A stretch of 64,000 nucleotides of DNA from contig NC_073746.1 in assembly GCF_029784135.1 (NCBI RefSeq), positions 105,152,661 to 105,216,660 of the forward strand, written 5' to 3'. The notes beneath the pieces are model-generated. The model saw only the letters and a list, made by a program, of their open reading frames with translations, was not told where the DNA came from and ran no database searches. Positions 33,014-44,460 of this stretch are shown here, in pieces. This stretch comes from Toxorhynchites rutilus septentrionalis. Its lineage: Eukaryota; Arthropoda; Insecta; Diptera; Culicidae. Positions within the stretch are counted from its first letter, which is position 1, and each line of letters begins with the position of its first letter. A program made the translations under genes and the position numbers.

Positions 33014-34325
33014 TCATCTTATTCCGGCTCTTTGTATTTTGTATATCGATGCCACGTCTTGGCCTACACTACACTCTCTCTCAATAGTGGTGTACCATTT
33101 TCCCTCAGTGTAGATTCTGCGTAAAAGGATCCCCCTAAGATTTTCTACAGGATTCAAGTCTGGAGAGCGGGCCGGCCAGTCCAAAAAGATAAGTTTTTGG
33201 TCATTAATCCGTTGCTTACTTTCCTCGCTGAATAGTAGCATTGTTTAGCTGGGATGTGATTTTTTTGTGACGATATCCACGCAAAAACGGTAGGAGAGAG
33301 GATTCCAGAACATGTATGTAATCCTTGAATGATGTGAAAGCTATGTTGAGCTTTCCGATTGCACAGAATCCCGCCCAAACCATGCACGAGTCTCCACGAA
33401 AATTGCTGTTTGATGAATACCGTTGATTTGAAGTCTACTCGTACAGCTTAGACATCGAGGGACGTGGTATTAGCAATGTACTACTCGCCATGAGTTGAGG
33501 TGTAAGAATGATTTTATTAACTCTCTTAGACATATTCTACCATGCATGCGGCGATGCCTACGTGACACTTTCTGCCGCGGTCAGCATAAATCGCAATCGC
33601 CTGTTCTCGGAACTTTGGACTCTTGCTAATTCTGCTGATCGCGCGCCTTGAATGTATCGTTAAGGCGGGCATCCACCACACCGTTCCTTCTTCCTTAAAA
33701 TACGTCAGTACCCGTTGAAGCCATCGGGACCATCCAAATTGAACTTTTTTCGTCAGTAAAGATAACCTATACATTGAAGAACTTTTCTTTATGGTATATA
33801 GCAAAATGTATTATTTTGGAAACATTCTTTGTCACAACATACCATGTCCCACTGTAGATTCATGTGAGCTTTGGCAAAACTCAGACGTCTTCCGATGTGA
33901 GATGGTGTAAGATGAGGAGCTTTAACCTTTCAAGCCCACTTTATGTGAGGATTCTTTACCAAATCTTGACGAATTGTCACCCGAGTAACATTTAAATTGA
34001 AATATTGCTTTATTTGCATAAGCGATTTTGAAATATTCGAAGCTGTTCTAGCTTTTTCCCGCTTATCCCGGTCAGAGAGCTTCGATTTACGTTGAGCTCT
34101 CTCCTTCTTACCGTATCCTTGAGGATTCGCCGAATTATTGATCACTACTTGATGGGATCGTCCAATTCGACGAGCAATTTCTCTGATACCAACATTTTCT
34201 TAGTGAAATACATCGATTTGCCTTTCTTCTCTCTCCGTGGACACTTTTCTCTTCGGAATTTCCCAGATTTATTGACCAAAACAATTAAAACAACGGAAAA
34301 TGTAACTGGTGTTATAGAAACTTGA
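33014..34325 (-). pseudogene. Tc1-like transposase relic
   Basis: Read on the minus strand, pieces of a Tc1-type (DD34E) transposase occur in the right order. The N-terminal part (34145-33930) has ARRIGRSHQVV-like helix-turn-helix sequence, then KLSDRDKREKARTASN and NLNVTRVTIRQDL. The middle (33804-33526) includes WSRWLQRVLTYFKEEGTVWW-like residues. The C-terminal part (33241-33014) has FLDWPARSPDLNPVENLRGI, the signature around the last catalytic position, where the final Glu is present in VENL. At least three frame breaks separate the pieces. The first catalytic Asp region is not clear. Length (about 1.3 kb) fits a complete but decayed element. No convincing terminal repeats were found. Confidence 0.75.
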
Positions 34326-34866
34326 CACTTGAAAAATACAAAAACATTCGTTAACGCTCAGCGCTTGCACACACACATATGAAAGTCATGCAGTGTATGA
34401 TAGTTACCAATACTAATACACTAGAAAATTAATTGAAGCGTTTTTTATTCACAGTGACACAAAGCAGCAAGATCATCACCTGATCTACCTGGTTGGACAG
34501 AATGTATTATGAGTTTTGAAGTTTTAAATTTTAAACCGGAATTTTTTAACGGAAGACTTTGCCTCGGATAAATAGGAATTGTCGATAGTTTCCAAGTTAT
34601 ACAGCGTGATTTTTTTAGATCTTTAATTTTTATCTACGACAGCTCACGCTTTATTCGTGACTTGGGCCAAAGTAAAAAAAAAAAAATCTAAGATGTAATC
34701 GTCGTTTCATAGAATCATCAAAATTTATAATTCAGGCTCGAGCTTTGTGAAAAATATATTTCGCGAACTAAGATAATTTGAATGTGTTTTCTGACAGTCG
34801 GTTTGCCTTATTGTAGCCTATCAAACATTATTTTTGGCCGTACTGAATCTGTGTAATGTGTGCACA
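34326..34866. other. No gene recognised
   Basis: AT-rich DNA; nothing recognised. Confidence 0.4.
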
Positions 34867-35495
34867 TTAGGGTGCCAATGAAATTGGTCATCTCGAATTT
34901 CAAAAAGTTACCACATAAAAAATGTCTCGAAAAAACATCCTATGCCGAATATTAGCTCCATAGGACTTAAGAAAGAGTGGTGCAAAGCGGTCAAAGTATG
35001 AGTTTTTTGAAAATCGAAAAATCACCCAAAATCACCCAAGGAGTAAAGGAAATCGGGGTTTTCGATTTTTTTTTATGCCAAATGTCTTGAAACTGCATGA
35101 AACGTCGAAACCTAGTGTCATCCCGAAAAAAAAAAAATCGGAGTACGAAACGACAAGTATGGTTTTGAGTGCCAATAAAAATAGTTATCTCGTTTTTTCA
35201 TTCGGAACTTACTACGAAATGTTGATTTGCACGATAATATTCCCTATGCAAAATATTAGCTCATTCTGACTCCATTCAAGGGTGTCATAAACGTTAAAAT
35301 TTCAAAAAAAATTGATGCCAAATATCTTGAAATTGCACTGCCCAGAGTGCCGTTTTTTGACAAAAAATGATTTTCGATATGACACTTGATCTAAAATTCG
35401 GCATATGATGTTTTTTCGAGGTAGTGAACATTTTGTATAGTGTAACTTTTTGAAATTTTAGGGTCGATTTTTTCCCATACATTCATTGACTACCA
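34867..35495. mobile_element. R8 palindromic MITE, TAGGGTGCCAATGAA end
   Basis: The left end TAGGGTGCCAATGAA and 'tttcaaaaagttac' are mirrored at 35440-35495 ('gtaactttttgaaatttt', 'cattcattgac'). Another copy is at 41938-42589. Internal words 'tgccaaatgtcttgaaattgcatga' recur in both halves. Confidence 0.7.
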
Positions 35496-35747
35496 TAAGG
35501 CGTTTGAAATTACTGAAATTTGTATGTTTTTTGACGATTTTCCTCAAAGAAAAATTATGATCATGGGTTGTCCACCTCTGACCTCTGACCAGCTCTTGAA
35601 AAATGGCTTTTTCAAAAATTAATAACTTTTTAAATACGGAATCGATTTAGAAAATCAACATATTAAATTGAGGTCAATGAGCTATTTCTTCTTGAAAACA
35701 ATATTACACTGGCGAAAATAGGATCCTAGTAGCATAGACATAACTGT
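35496..35747. repeat. R1-related or neighbouring repeat
   Basis: Words such as 'aataactttttaaatacggaatcgatttagaaaatcaacatattaaattgaggtcaatgagc' resemble the internal blocks of R1 reversed. No gene. Confidence 0.4.
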
Positions 35748-36080
35748 AAAATATCAAGCGTTATCTAAACACCCTAACTGCCAAGTCTTGATTGCCTCGT
35801 TTTACGGATTCCCCAACACAGACTTCAAAATCGATGTACCTGTGGAAATCCGCATTACAAATACACATGCAAGTATTATTGCTCTCACCGAGCTGTGTTT
35901 CCATAACACGGACTTCAAAATCAATATTGGAATCCGCTTTGTCAGAACATGCAAGTCGGTGGTATTTTTTCCCACTAGAAAAGGGGGTTAGGGAAACACA
36001 GCCCCCCTAACACGGAGTTCAAAATTAATGTGCCTGGGGGAATCCGCTTTTCAAATACATGCAAGTCGGGGGTATTTTTT
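35748..36080 (+). repeat. Family F fragment with CCCCAACACAGACTTC minisatellite
   Basis: It starts in the middle of the R2 block (ATATCAAGCGTTATC) and runs into units starting CCCCAACACAGACTTCAAAA (35811), then at 35900 and 36006, about 90-105 bp each. The same join of R2 to minisatellite is found, reversed, at 60030-60100. Confidence 0.7.
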
Positions 36081-36280
36081 GGTGTTGAGTACTTTTGTAC
36101 TCGCTTGTCGTTATGCAGACCGGAATATGTTTCCCTAAAATGTACTTTTAAACTGGGAAAATCGTCATTTCAGATACTATACGAAGTGGTAAACAAGTGG
36201 ATTGCATAATAGAATTGCATAGTTCTAAATATGCGGTCGTGTCCTAGATACAACCCCTTACATTTTTTTTTTTTTTGTAA
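36081..36280. other. No gene recognised
   Basis: Short AT-rich stretch before repeat R1. Confidence 0.4.
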
Positions 36281-36490
36281 ATGTCATATTTTTTCAAGGA
36301 AGTCTAGCTCATTGACTTAAATTTGATATGTCGATCATCTGAATCGATCTAGTGGTTCAAAAGCCTATGATTTTGTTTCTAAACAAATCATTGGATAATA
36401 GGAGAAAAAATGATTTGTTTAACCATCGGGCAACTTTGAAAAATTATACTTTAAAAAACTTTCAAAAGACAAAAATCACATCTCCGAATA

Positions 36491-37316
36491 TCTATCTATA
36501 TATATATAAAAATGGAGTGATGTCTGTCTGTCTGTCTGATTCTTATAGACTCGGAAACTACTGAACCGATCGACATTAAAATTGGTATGTAGGGGTTTTT
36601 GGGGTCGGGGAAGGTTTTCGTGATATTTTGAGACCCCTCCCCCCTCTCTAAGGGGGGGCTGCCATACAAAAGAAACACAAATTTCTGCATTACTCGGAAA
36701 TTAACCAAGCAAACGAAACCAAAGTTGGCATGTGAAAGTTTTAGGGTGCAATAAATGTTTCTATGGTGTTAAGATACTCCTTCCCCCTCTCTTAGAGGGG
36801 GCTGCCATACAAATGAAACACAATTTTTTGCATTACTCGGAAATTAACCAAGCAAACGAAACCAAAGTTGGCATGTGAAAGTTTTAGGGTGCAATAAATG
36901 TTTCTATGATGGTTAGATAGTCCTTCCCCCACTCAAAGGGGGGGCCGCCATACAAATGAAACACAAATTTCTGCATTACTCGAGAATTAATCAAGCAAAT
37001 GAAACCAAATTTGGCATGTGGAAGTTTTAGGATGCAATAATTGTTTCTATGGTGTTAAGATACTCCTTCCCCCTCTCTTAGAGGGGGCTGCCCTACAAAT
37101 GAAACACAAATTTTTGCATTACCCGAGAATTAATCAAGCAAATTAAACCAAATTAGGCATATGGAAACTTTAGGGTGCAATGAATGTTTCTATGGTGGTT
37201 AGATACCCCTCCCCCCTCTCTTAGGGGTGGCTGCCATACAAATAAAACACAAATTTCTGCATTACTCGAGAATTAATCAAGTAAATGGGCGGGACGAAGT
37301 TTGCCGGGTTAGCTAG
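36491..37316 (+). mobile_element. Non-autonomous Helitron
   Basis: Inserted between A and T with no target duplication. It starts TCTATCTATATATATATAAA and ends GCCGGGTTAGCTAG, the 5' TC and 3' CTAG (CTRR) ends of Helitrons. GACGAAGTTTGCCGGG near the end is the usual 3' sub-terminal sequence of insect Helitrons. The inside is made of about five repeats of 120-180 bp, each with 'ctgccatacaaatgaaacacaaat', 'gcattactcg' and 'caaatgaaaccaaa'. No Rep/helicase is encoded. A related fragment lies at 19252-19641. Confidence 0.85.
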
Positions 37317-37517
37317 TATGTTATATAAATATGATATGTTATGTAAAAAAAACTCAGCTTTCACAAAAAAATATAAAAAAATATAACGCCCTCTAGTCCA
37401 AAGCTACAAAACAACAAAGAACAAATACAATAAAAAATCACGAATACAAAATTCAAAATTTCTAATATATTTAAAAAAGATTAGCTAATTGTCTTTAATT
37501 TGATATATCGATCATCT

Positions 37518-40173
37518 AATGATGATGATGGTCCCGCCTCCTTCCCCTACAGAGGTTTGAGCAAGACGAGTTATCTAAAAGATAATTTTTTTTTTTCAAC
37601 ATTGAAATCAGTTTAGCAAACATGAAAAACGAACTGATTTTATTTACAGATATAAGTTCAAAAAATTGCAATGTCCAAAAAAGCCAATACTCAGTCATGT
37701 CCGCCACAGAGCCGATACGGTCCCGACGAGGCTCTTGCAGCCAAGTGGTCCACCAGAGCACAAGTCCAACCGCCAGCCTTGTTTTAGATTGACTGTGAAT
37801 ACCCTCATTCAGAGAAATCGAGAAAATTTCCTTTACGAAAAATTCCTAGACCGGCACTTAAAAAAAAACTTTCAATTTAATATCCTTTATATCTGTGTCT
37901 CGCGCGCGACGCTCAAACTTTTGTAGACTACTTTTATTTTTTTTAAACTAATACAACTATAAGAACGACAAAATAAAAATAAAAATAGTCCATCATCACC
38001 AAGATCATGACAGACATAATAGAGATCAATACAAATTTTAAAAAAGATGATTTAAAAAAAAATTAAATAATCTACATAATATAATCCGTTCAAAAAAAAA
38101 CTTCGTCAGATTCATTGAAAATATTGAAAACAAACTGCAAAAAAATTGTCCACATTAAATTATACGTTCGTATAAAACTTCGTCAGTAAAGATCTTCGTC
38201 ATAAAAATAAACAAAAACTCGTTCAGCTGTTAAGAGAACACAGCTTTTACATGTGAAATACAGTGCCTCTTAAATTCTGTAAGTGTTATTGCGCATTTAA
38301 TATGTCTTGGCATCGAGTTGAACACATTTATTCCTTTGAAGTACAACGAATTTTGTGAAGCACATGACATGAAATTAGGTGTTCTTATTTCATTCGCGTT
38401 TCTAGTGTTATAACTATGAAAGTCACTTCCTCTTTCAACTCGATCACACAAATATCGAGGCAGCAAACCGTTAATTACTTTAAAAATGAACACCATAGTT
38501 AAATACACAATTCTTTTCTTCACGGATAACCATTGCAGAGCGTCCAACATTAAAGATGAGGAAGTGAATCTGTTACATTTTAGTATCAACCGCATTATTT
38601 TGTTTTGCAAGCGCTGTAATCTCGATATTTGTGTGTCATTGGCTAAAAATAAAATGAAAGAGCAAAAGTCTAAATGAGGAGAGATGATTGATTTGTATAG
38701 CTGTATTTTGCTGCAAATAGTTAAATCGTTTTTCAATCGACATAAGATTCCATACTTCTTGGCAATTTTCTTGATGACATTGTCAATGTGAGTGTTGAAC
38801 TTGAGTTTGTCATCAATAATAACGCTAAGATATTTAATTTCCCGAACGCGATCAATAGTCTCTTTATCAATAACGATGGAGACGTTTTCATTTAAACGAT
38901 TTCGCGAGATTACCATATATTAAGTTTTACTTATGTTCAATTTCAATTGCTTATACTTCAACCATCTACTTAAAGAATGTAAATCTCCATTCAAATGTAA
39001 AACGACCTGATCTAAATCATTAGCTGCAATGAATAACACAGTATCATCTGCAAAAAGATTGATATCACAAAATCGTAAAACTCTTCGCATGTCATTGATA
39101 TCCATAATAAATAAAAGGGGCCCTAATACACTTCCCTGAGGTACTCCAAGATTATTCCCTAGGGGATTCGAAATTGTATCATTAAAAATAGTCCTTTGAG
39201 TTCTGTCATTTAAGTAGCTTTCGAACCATTTATATGCAGTACTCGTAAATCCAAAGCGCTTAATCGTGTTCAACAACAAGGGCCTAGAAATTGTTTCGAA
39301 AGCGCGTTTTAGATCCAAAAAAACAGCAATGATATTCTCTTTGCACTCTAGTTTCTCTTTCCATTTTGCTAATACCAAGTTCAATGCGGTTTCACAGGAA
39401 TGACCTTCCCGATATCCCGATTGTTCTGGTATTAGCAAAGCATTGCAATTTAAATATTCCAGCAGCTGGCCTTTAACGACTACTTCTAATATTTTCTCTA
39501 GCGTGTGCAACATATTGATGGGACGAAACTCTTCGGCTTTAATCGTTCCAGCAACCTTTTGAATTGGAACTATTAAAGATTCCTTCCACACCTTAAGCAC
39601 ATGCCCAGTTAGCAAAGATTTATTAATAAGGTCCAGCAAGATGTGATCGATGACATGAAAGCAATCTTGAATAACTCTAGCATTGACATTATCCACTCCA
39701 GCCGTTTTTTCCTAAAGAAAAGCTAATAGTTCTAAGTTAATTTAATGTAATTGGGTGAAAACTTTCAAATCTACAACTACTGTTAACCGGCTGTTTTATT
39801 TCATCAGGTTCATCAACCAATTCAATGGACTGATTGATCAATGAAACACTATTGACAAAATAATCGTTAAACTTAGATGCTATAGCCTGTTCAGACTGTT
39901 CAAGTGTGCCATTAAAAGTTATGGACCGCGGTCTGCTATTATTAGGTTTTAATAAAGATTTCAAAATTTTCCAAAACTCCTTGCTGTTGCTTTGATGCAG
40001 ATCAATCTTCCTCTGAATATATTCACAACGAGTTTTCTTAATCGACTGTGAATATATATTGCGCGCGTTTGTGTACATATTCCAATGATTTCCATCATTT
40101 GTTCTACAAAATTTCTTGTACCATCTGTCTCTCTCACGTTTAAGGCATAAAAGATCCAAATTGTACAAATTGT
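37518..40173 (-). mobile_element. 5'-truncated LINE, jockey/CR1-like
   Basis: A 2.66-kb non-LTR element in reverse orientation is flanked by a 7-bp target duplication ATCATCT (37511-37517 and 40174-40180). On the minus strand it ends in a short CAT-repeat tail (CCATCATCATCATT). It is inserted in repeat R1. It carries the RT and the C-terminal region of ORF2; the endonuclease and ORF1 are missing because of 5' truncation. Confidence 0.85.
38230..40168 (-). pseudogene. LINE ORF2 relic (reverse transcriptase)
   Basis: The coding region reads from 40168 down to 38230. The first piece (to 39737) has a linker with YIQRKIDLHQSNSKEFWKIL. The second (39696-38920) holds the RT: KTAGVDN, then LIVPIQKVAGTIKAEEFRPI, VFLDLKRAFETI with the first catalytic Asp, GVPQGSVLGPLLF and NLFADDTVLF with the FADD box. 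The third (38916-38230) has the thumb and a C-terminal region ending FNSMPRHIKCAITLTEFKRH, typical of CR1/jockey-like elements without RNase H. A TAA stop at 38922-38920 interrupts an otherwise continuous frame between RT and thumb. At least one frameshift and another stop lie near 39700-39740. It is not functional, although all RT motifs are kept. Confidence 0.8.
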
Positions 40174-40318
40174 ATCATCTGAATCGGTCCAGGCATTTAA
40201 AAAAAAGTGGAGTAAATTTCGAGATATGTTATGTGAAAAATCCTCAGATTTCCAGAAAAAATATAAAAAAATATAGCGCCTTTGGTCCCGAGACCATGAA
40301 AACTATAAAAAACAAATA

Positions 40319-41616
40319 AAGGGTGTGTCACATCAAATTGCATCACGGAAAAAACGCTGTAGAAATTTAATTTTTAGGAATTATATCTTCAGCTGTCGCT
40401 TATATTCAGATAAGAGTGTATAGATCACGTTGGCCATGCTTCACTGTCAATTTTTCGTAAATTTGGAAAAATGTCGTCGAACGAAAAAGAGCGTCGTGAA
40501 TTAATCCTGTGCACTCATTTCGAGAATCCGGAGTTGTCACATCGGGACATCGGTAAGATGCTGGGAATCGTCCAATCCACGGTCAGCAGAGTACTAAAAC
40601 GATACTTCGAGAACCTAACCATCGACCGGAAGGTGAAGAACGGCAAAAATGGATGCTCCGTCAGTGAAAAAGATCACAAGCGCGTAGTTAAGCAGTTTAG
40701 ACGTGATCCGAGAAGTTCGGTCCGGGATGTCGCCAATAAACTGAATTTGTCAAGTTCATTCGTCCAGCGGACCAAGCAGCGGAAGGGCCTGCGTATATAC
40801 AAGGTTCAGAAGGCTCTTAACCGCGACGAAAGGCAAAACATGGTGGGGAAGACGCGAGCCCGGAAGCTGTACACCGAAATGCTGACGAAGCCGCATTGCC
40901 TGGTAATGGACGACGAAACCTACGTCAAAGCGGACTTTCGTCAGCTGCCGGGCCTGTTGTTCTTCTCCGCAGAGGACAAATTCAGCGTTCCCGAGGAGAT
41001 TCGCAAGCAGAAACTATCCAAGTTTGCCAAAAAGTACATGGTGTGGAAAGCGATCTGCTCTTGCGGAAAGCGGAGCGCCCCCTTCGTGATGACCGGCACG
41101 TTAAACGGGCAGGTTTACCTTAAGGAGTGCCTACAGAAGCGCTTACTACCACTATTGAAGCAGCACGAGGGCCCGACCATCTTCTGGCAGGATCTCGCTT
41201 CGTGCCACTATTCAAAGGACGTGTTGGAGTGGTACGAAGCCAACGGGGTCACCTTCGTGCCAAAGGAAATGAACCCGCCCAACGCGCCGGAGCTTCGCTC
41301 AATAGAGAAATATTGGGCGATTATGAAGCAGGCCCTCCGGAAGAACCCAAAAGTTGTCAAATCGGAGGCGGACTTCAAGAGAAAATGGATTTCTGTTCAA
41401 AAAAAACTACAACCTGACGTTGTACAGAACCTTATGGACGGGGTAAAGAGGAAGGTGCGAGCATACGGGCTTGGGCTCGAAGTATGAATAAAAAGACAAT
41501 GCCAAAAGTTGTTTAATAGTTTTTATTTTACTGTCTAAAATTTTCAAAAGGATCGGTCTACTGGGCGAATTTCTACAGCGTTTTTTCCGTGATGCAATTT
41601 GATGTGACACACCCTT
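40319..41616 (+). mobile_element. Complete DD37E mariner with perfect TIRs
   Basis: A 1,298-bp element flanked by TA on both sides (40317-40318 and 41617-41618). The first 49 bp (40319-40367) and the last 49 bp (41568-41616) are perfect inverted repeats, starting AAGGGTGTGTCACATCAAAT. It contains one intact transposase gene. It lies in repeat R1. Identical TIRs and an intact ORF show that it inserted recently and may still be mobile. Confidence 0.95.
40471..41487 (+). CDS. ITmDD37E mariner transposase, intact
   Basis: A 338-residue transposase that would cut the element out and insert it at TA sites. Residues 20-50 (HRDIGKMLGIVQSTVSRVLK) and 80-105 (SSVRDVANKLNLSSSFVQRT) form the two helix-turn-helix motifs that bind the terminal repeats. 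A basic stretch, possibly the nuclear signal, follows. The catalytic domain has VMDDETYV with Asp148, FWQDLASCH with Asp241 and LRSIEKYWA with Glu279. Exactly 37 residues separate Asp241 and Glu279, which defines the DD37E family described from mosquitoes. The ATG chosen gives the full family length, and lies about 150 bp inside the left TIR. No stops or frameshifts are seen. The codon use is more GC-rich than the surrounding repeat DNA. Activity is not proved by sequence alone. Confidence 0.93.
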   Translation: MSSNEKERRELILCTHFENPELSHRDIGKMLGIVQSTVSRVLKRYFENLTIDRKVKNGKNGCSVSEKDHKRVVKQFRRDPRSSVRDVANKLNLSSSFVQRTKQRKGLRIYKVQKALNRDERQNMVGKTRARKLYTEMLTKPHCLVMDDETYVKADFRQLPGLLFFSAEDKFSVPEEIRKQKLSKFAKKYMVWKAICSCGKRSAPFVMTGTLNGQVYLKECLQKRLLPLLKQHEGPTIFWQDLASCHYSKDVLEWYEANGVTFVPKEMNPPNAPELRSIEKYWAIMKQALRKNPKVVKSEADFKRKWISVQKKLQPDVVQNLMDGVKRKVRAYGLGLEV

Positions 41617-41937
41617 TACAATCAATAATAACGAAAATATAATTCAAACTTTCTGCAACTGTAGTATTTTACCAAAAAAGAGCTAATTGTCTTTAATTTA
41701 GTATGTCAAACATCTGAATAGGTCTAGGGGTTCGAAAGTTATGAGTTTTTGAAAAAAGTTATTTTTGACAAAAATGCAAATAATTGGATTTTTCGGACCA
41801 CCCTAAAATGAAAATAGTCACCCTAACAAAAAAATAAAAAAATATGGGTCTGATAATTTGCGATAAAGAACAAAACTACCACTTTTGACTAAAATCTGAG
41901 AACCACTATATCGGTTTGGCATGGAATGGCTGTATAT

Positions 41938-42589
41938 TAGGGTGTCAATGAATGTATTCGAAAAAATCGACCCTAGAATTTCAAAAAGTTACTCTATACA
42001 AAATGATCACCCCCTCGAAAAACACCCTATGCCAAATTTCAGCTCAATCGGGCTTAAGGGAGAGTGACGCAAAGCGGTCAAAGTTTGAGTTTTTGAAAAT
42101 CTAAAAATCACCCAAGGGGGGAGTAAAAGATATCGGGGTTTTCGATTTTTTTTATTTTTTTTATGCCAAATACCAAACATCGGCACTCTTGGACTTAGTT
42201 TTTTTTTCGGAATGCGAAACGAAAAGTATGGTTTTGGGTGCCAATAAAATAGTTTACTGGTGTCACAAAATTTAAAATTTGCGTTTTATGAAAACCGTAA
42301 AAACACCGGAAATCGTGGTTTTAAAAAAAAAATTATGCCAAATGTCTTAAAATTGCATGACACGTAGAGATATACAGGCATCATCAATTTTTTTTCGAAA
42401 ACTCCTATTTTCTCCCCCCTTGGGTGATTTTCGATTTTCAAAAAACTCAGACTTTGACCGATTTGCGCCACTCTCTCTTAAGTCCAATTGAGCTGATATT
42501 TTGCATAGGGTGTTTTTTCAAAGTGGTGAACTTTTTTTTTGCGGTAACTTTTTGAAATTCGAGATGACCTTTTTCATTGGCACCCTACT
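41938..42589. mobile_element. R8 palindromic MITE, second copy
   Basis: The left end TAGGGTGTCAATGAATG is mirrored by CATTGGCACCCTA at 42576-42588. Both halves share 'tttcaaaaagttac', 'cggtcaaagtttgagtttttgaaaatc' and 'cccaaggggg' words in opposite orientation. It directly follows the R1 end. No protein. Confidence 0.75.
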
Positions 42590-42603
42590 GTATATATTAT
42601 ATA

Positions 42604-42845
42604 TTAGGGTGGCAATGGACATATAAACAAAAATTATCATCGTATTTCAAGAGCTGACCATGTATATTTTGTTTATTGACCCAAAAAAAAATACCTGTGC
42701 AAAGTTTCAGCTCAATCGGACATGATTGAGGGGGCCTCAAAACACTCAAAGTTTTGATTTGAAATATTGAAAATCGAATTATTTTTTTTCGATACCAAAT
42801 GCCTTAAAAATGCATTGTTTTTTTCGAGATAACACCAGATCTCGT
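42604..42845. repeat. R8-related repeat, partial
   Basis: Starts TAGGGTGGCAATGGACAT and contains 'cagctcaatcggacatgattgagggggcctcaaaac', a block related to 29641-29800 reversed. It lacks a clear right end. Confidence 0.6.
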
Positions 42846-42889
42846 CGTTTCATGCGTTTAAACTAAATGCATTTTTACGCATGAAACGT

Positions 42890-44460
42890 CCGCTTCATCG
42901 AACTTTCTACCATACTATGCGCAAGTAACCTCAATTCATCCTAAGCCAAGCGCATCGTCGGCGAGCTGGAAGTCTCTTGAATGACCATTCATGGAAAAAC
43001 TTAAATGCTCACATGCTCGAATCACAAAATGACAATCACGCTATTTTCATCAATCCTGATAGAACACCGGCTGGGGAGGAGAACACGTGTGAAGATTCAA
43101 TGCTCGTGCGCTGCTGGAATCATAGTAGACGACTGCACAGTGATGCGAGAAATTGTGATTCGAAGAATGTTACGGGAGAAAGTCGACGACTAGCCGATCG
43201 GAACTGGGCCCGGAAACTTCCCGACACTTTTACTACTTCGACCGACCAAGCATTTAATTTCACTACGGAACACTAGATAGTTTCACCACTTAACTATTTT
43301 ATTTGCGACTGAACAATTCACTACAATGTTTAGCTACTACTAAACAATTCACTATGATTGTTGATTTGCAACTGAACGATTCACTATGTTGGTTGATATG
43401 TAACTGAACGATGAACTGAACATTTCGTGCCCTATTTATACGGTACACGCTACAGTAAATTCTATTGTTGCATTTCTGCTCGGGTATTCTAGAATATTCG
43501 CTATAAACAATGGGACTTTGTTTTACAGCGGGTCTGTTTCATCCGTTATTGTTTTGATTCTGCAATGTTATTGTTTATGTTTTGTTTTGTGATGGAGTGT
43601 GTTGCGAACAATAATCTTTAAATAATCTCGAATGTTCCTGAAGATACAGGTAAATACGTATTGTATAATAATTCTTCATAATTAACTATTCTTCCTTTTT
43701 TTCCGGATCCAAGATTTCGCCGCGGAAATTTTAGTGTTGTTTTTTGTAGTTTTATGTAATATGATGTGAGTTATTTTTGTGTAAAAATAATGTGTTAGAA
43801 TTACAATGTGTGCTACTTTTTATTTTTTTTGAATCCGACAGTACGGACCAGTGCGGGCCGTAACAAAGAAAAAACTATAATCTGCAATTCATCGTTGACA
43901 CACATGAACGACTGCGATTCCTACGACACAACCAACAAAAGCGGTGTGAGGAAGAATACATTACGTGGTGAGATGCTATCATGAGGAAAGCCAACACAGT
44001 CTTTGCTATTTCCAGATCAAAACGCAACGCATTTTCATGAAATTACAGCACATGTCTCACCTATCGCTGGATGTATTCAGTTGAATGGAAGAAACGAGAA
44101 TTACCTCATACACACATTTTAAGTTTGATTAGCCCACAAAATACACCTTGAGGAAATCGATAGTAAAATTTCCTCAGAAATTCCAGATCTGTCTACTAAT
44201 CAACTACTCACGCGTATTCTGAAAACCGATCGAGTCAGAATAACCCGAACGGATTGCAATTTTACATTCTGTAATCCCCTCGACTCATGTCCAATCGAGT
44301 TGTACAAATGTGGCAACCTTGCCACGCAATTCGACGTAGACAACATTGTGCTTCGCGTTCCATTTTTGTGAAGCAAAAATGGTAATGGTAATGAGTGGAG
44401 TAAAATCGCTTTTCCAAACAAAAATTTTGAATGAAAATTAACTCTATATATCAAGCATGT
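42890..44460 (+). pseudogene. Helitron Rep/helicase relic, copy 2, split by a solo LTR
   Basis: Parallel to 16601-17640. The first part (42890-43167) includes sequence matching the SSKARHIAHELEV region, HDNHAIFINPDRTPAGEE-like residues and REIVIRR. The second part (43866-44000) resumes with RKNYNLQFIVDTHERLRFLR and QQKRCEEEYITW. Removing 43168-43865 restores the reading across CGAAGAAAAAAC, as in copy 1. A region at 44230-44380 ('cggattgcaattttacattctg', 'gtacaaatgtggcaaccttgcc') is also shared with copy 1 (17480-17600). Frameshifts and stops are many. No HUH motif or helicase is seen. Confidence 0.6.
43168..43865 (-). mobile_element. Solo LTR with 5-bp target duplication
   Basis: A 698-bp segment begins TGTTACGG and ends CCGTAACA, the TG...CA ends of LTRs with an inverted terminal repeat. 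It is flanked by AAGAA at 43163-43167 and 43866-43870. On the minus strand GTATAAATAG at 43431-43440 is a good TATA box, which suggests minus orientation. No internal retroelement sequence is left, so the two LTRs probably recombined. Its likely group is Ty3/gypsy, but this is inference. Confidence 0.85.

Larger units (their letters stand above)
36281..41932. repeat. R1 repeat expanded by three nested insertions
   Basis: R1 sequence is found at 36281-36490, 37317-37517, 40174-40318 and 41617-41932. Joining these across the three insertions restores the block order seen at 60325-60753 and 62500-63062. It ends with the R1 terminus TTTGGCATGGAATGGCTG at 41915-41932. Confidence 0.8.

Noticed and set aside
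32796..33017. 73-codon minus-strand ORF as an exon
   Set aside because: No recognisable domain; lies between two transposon remnants.
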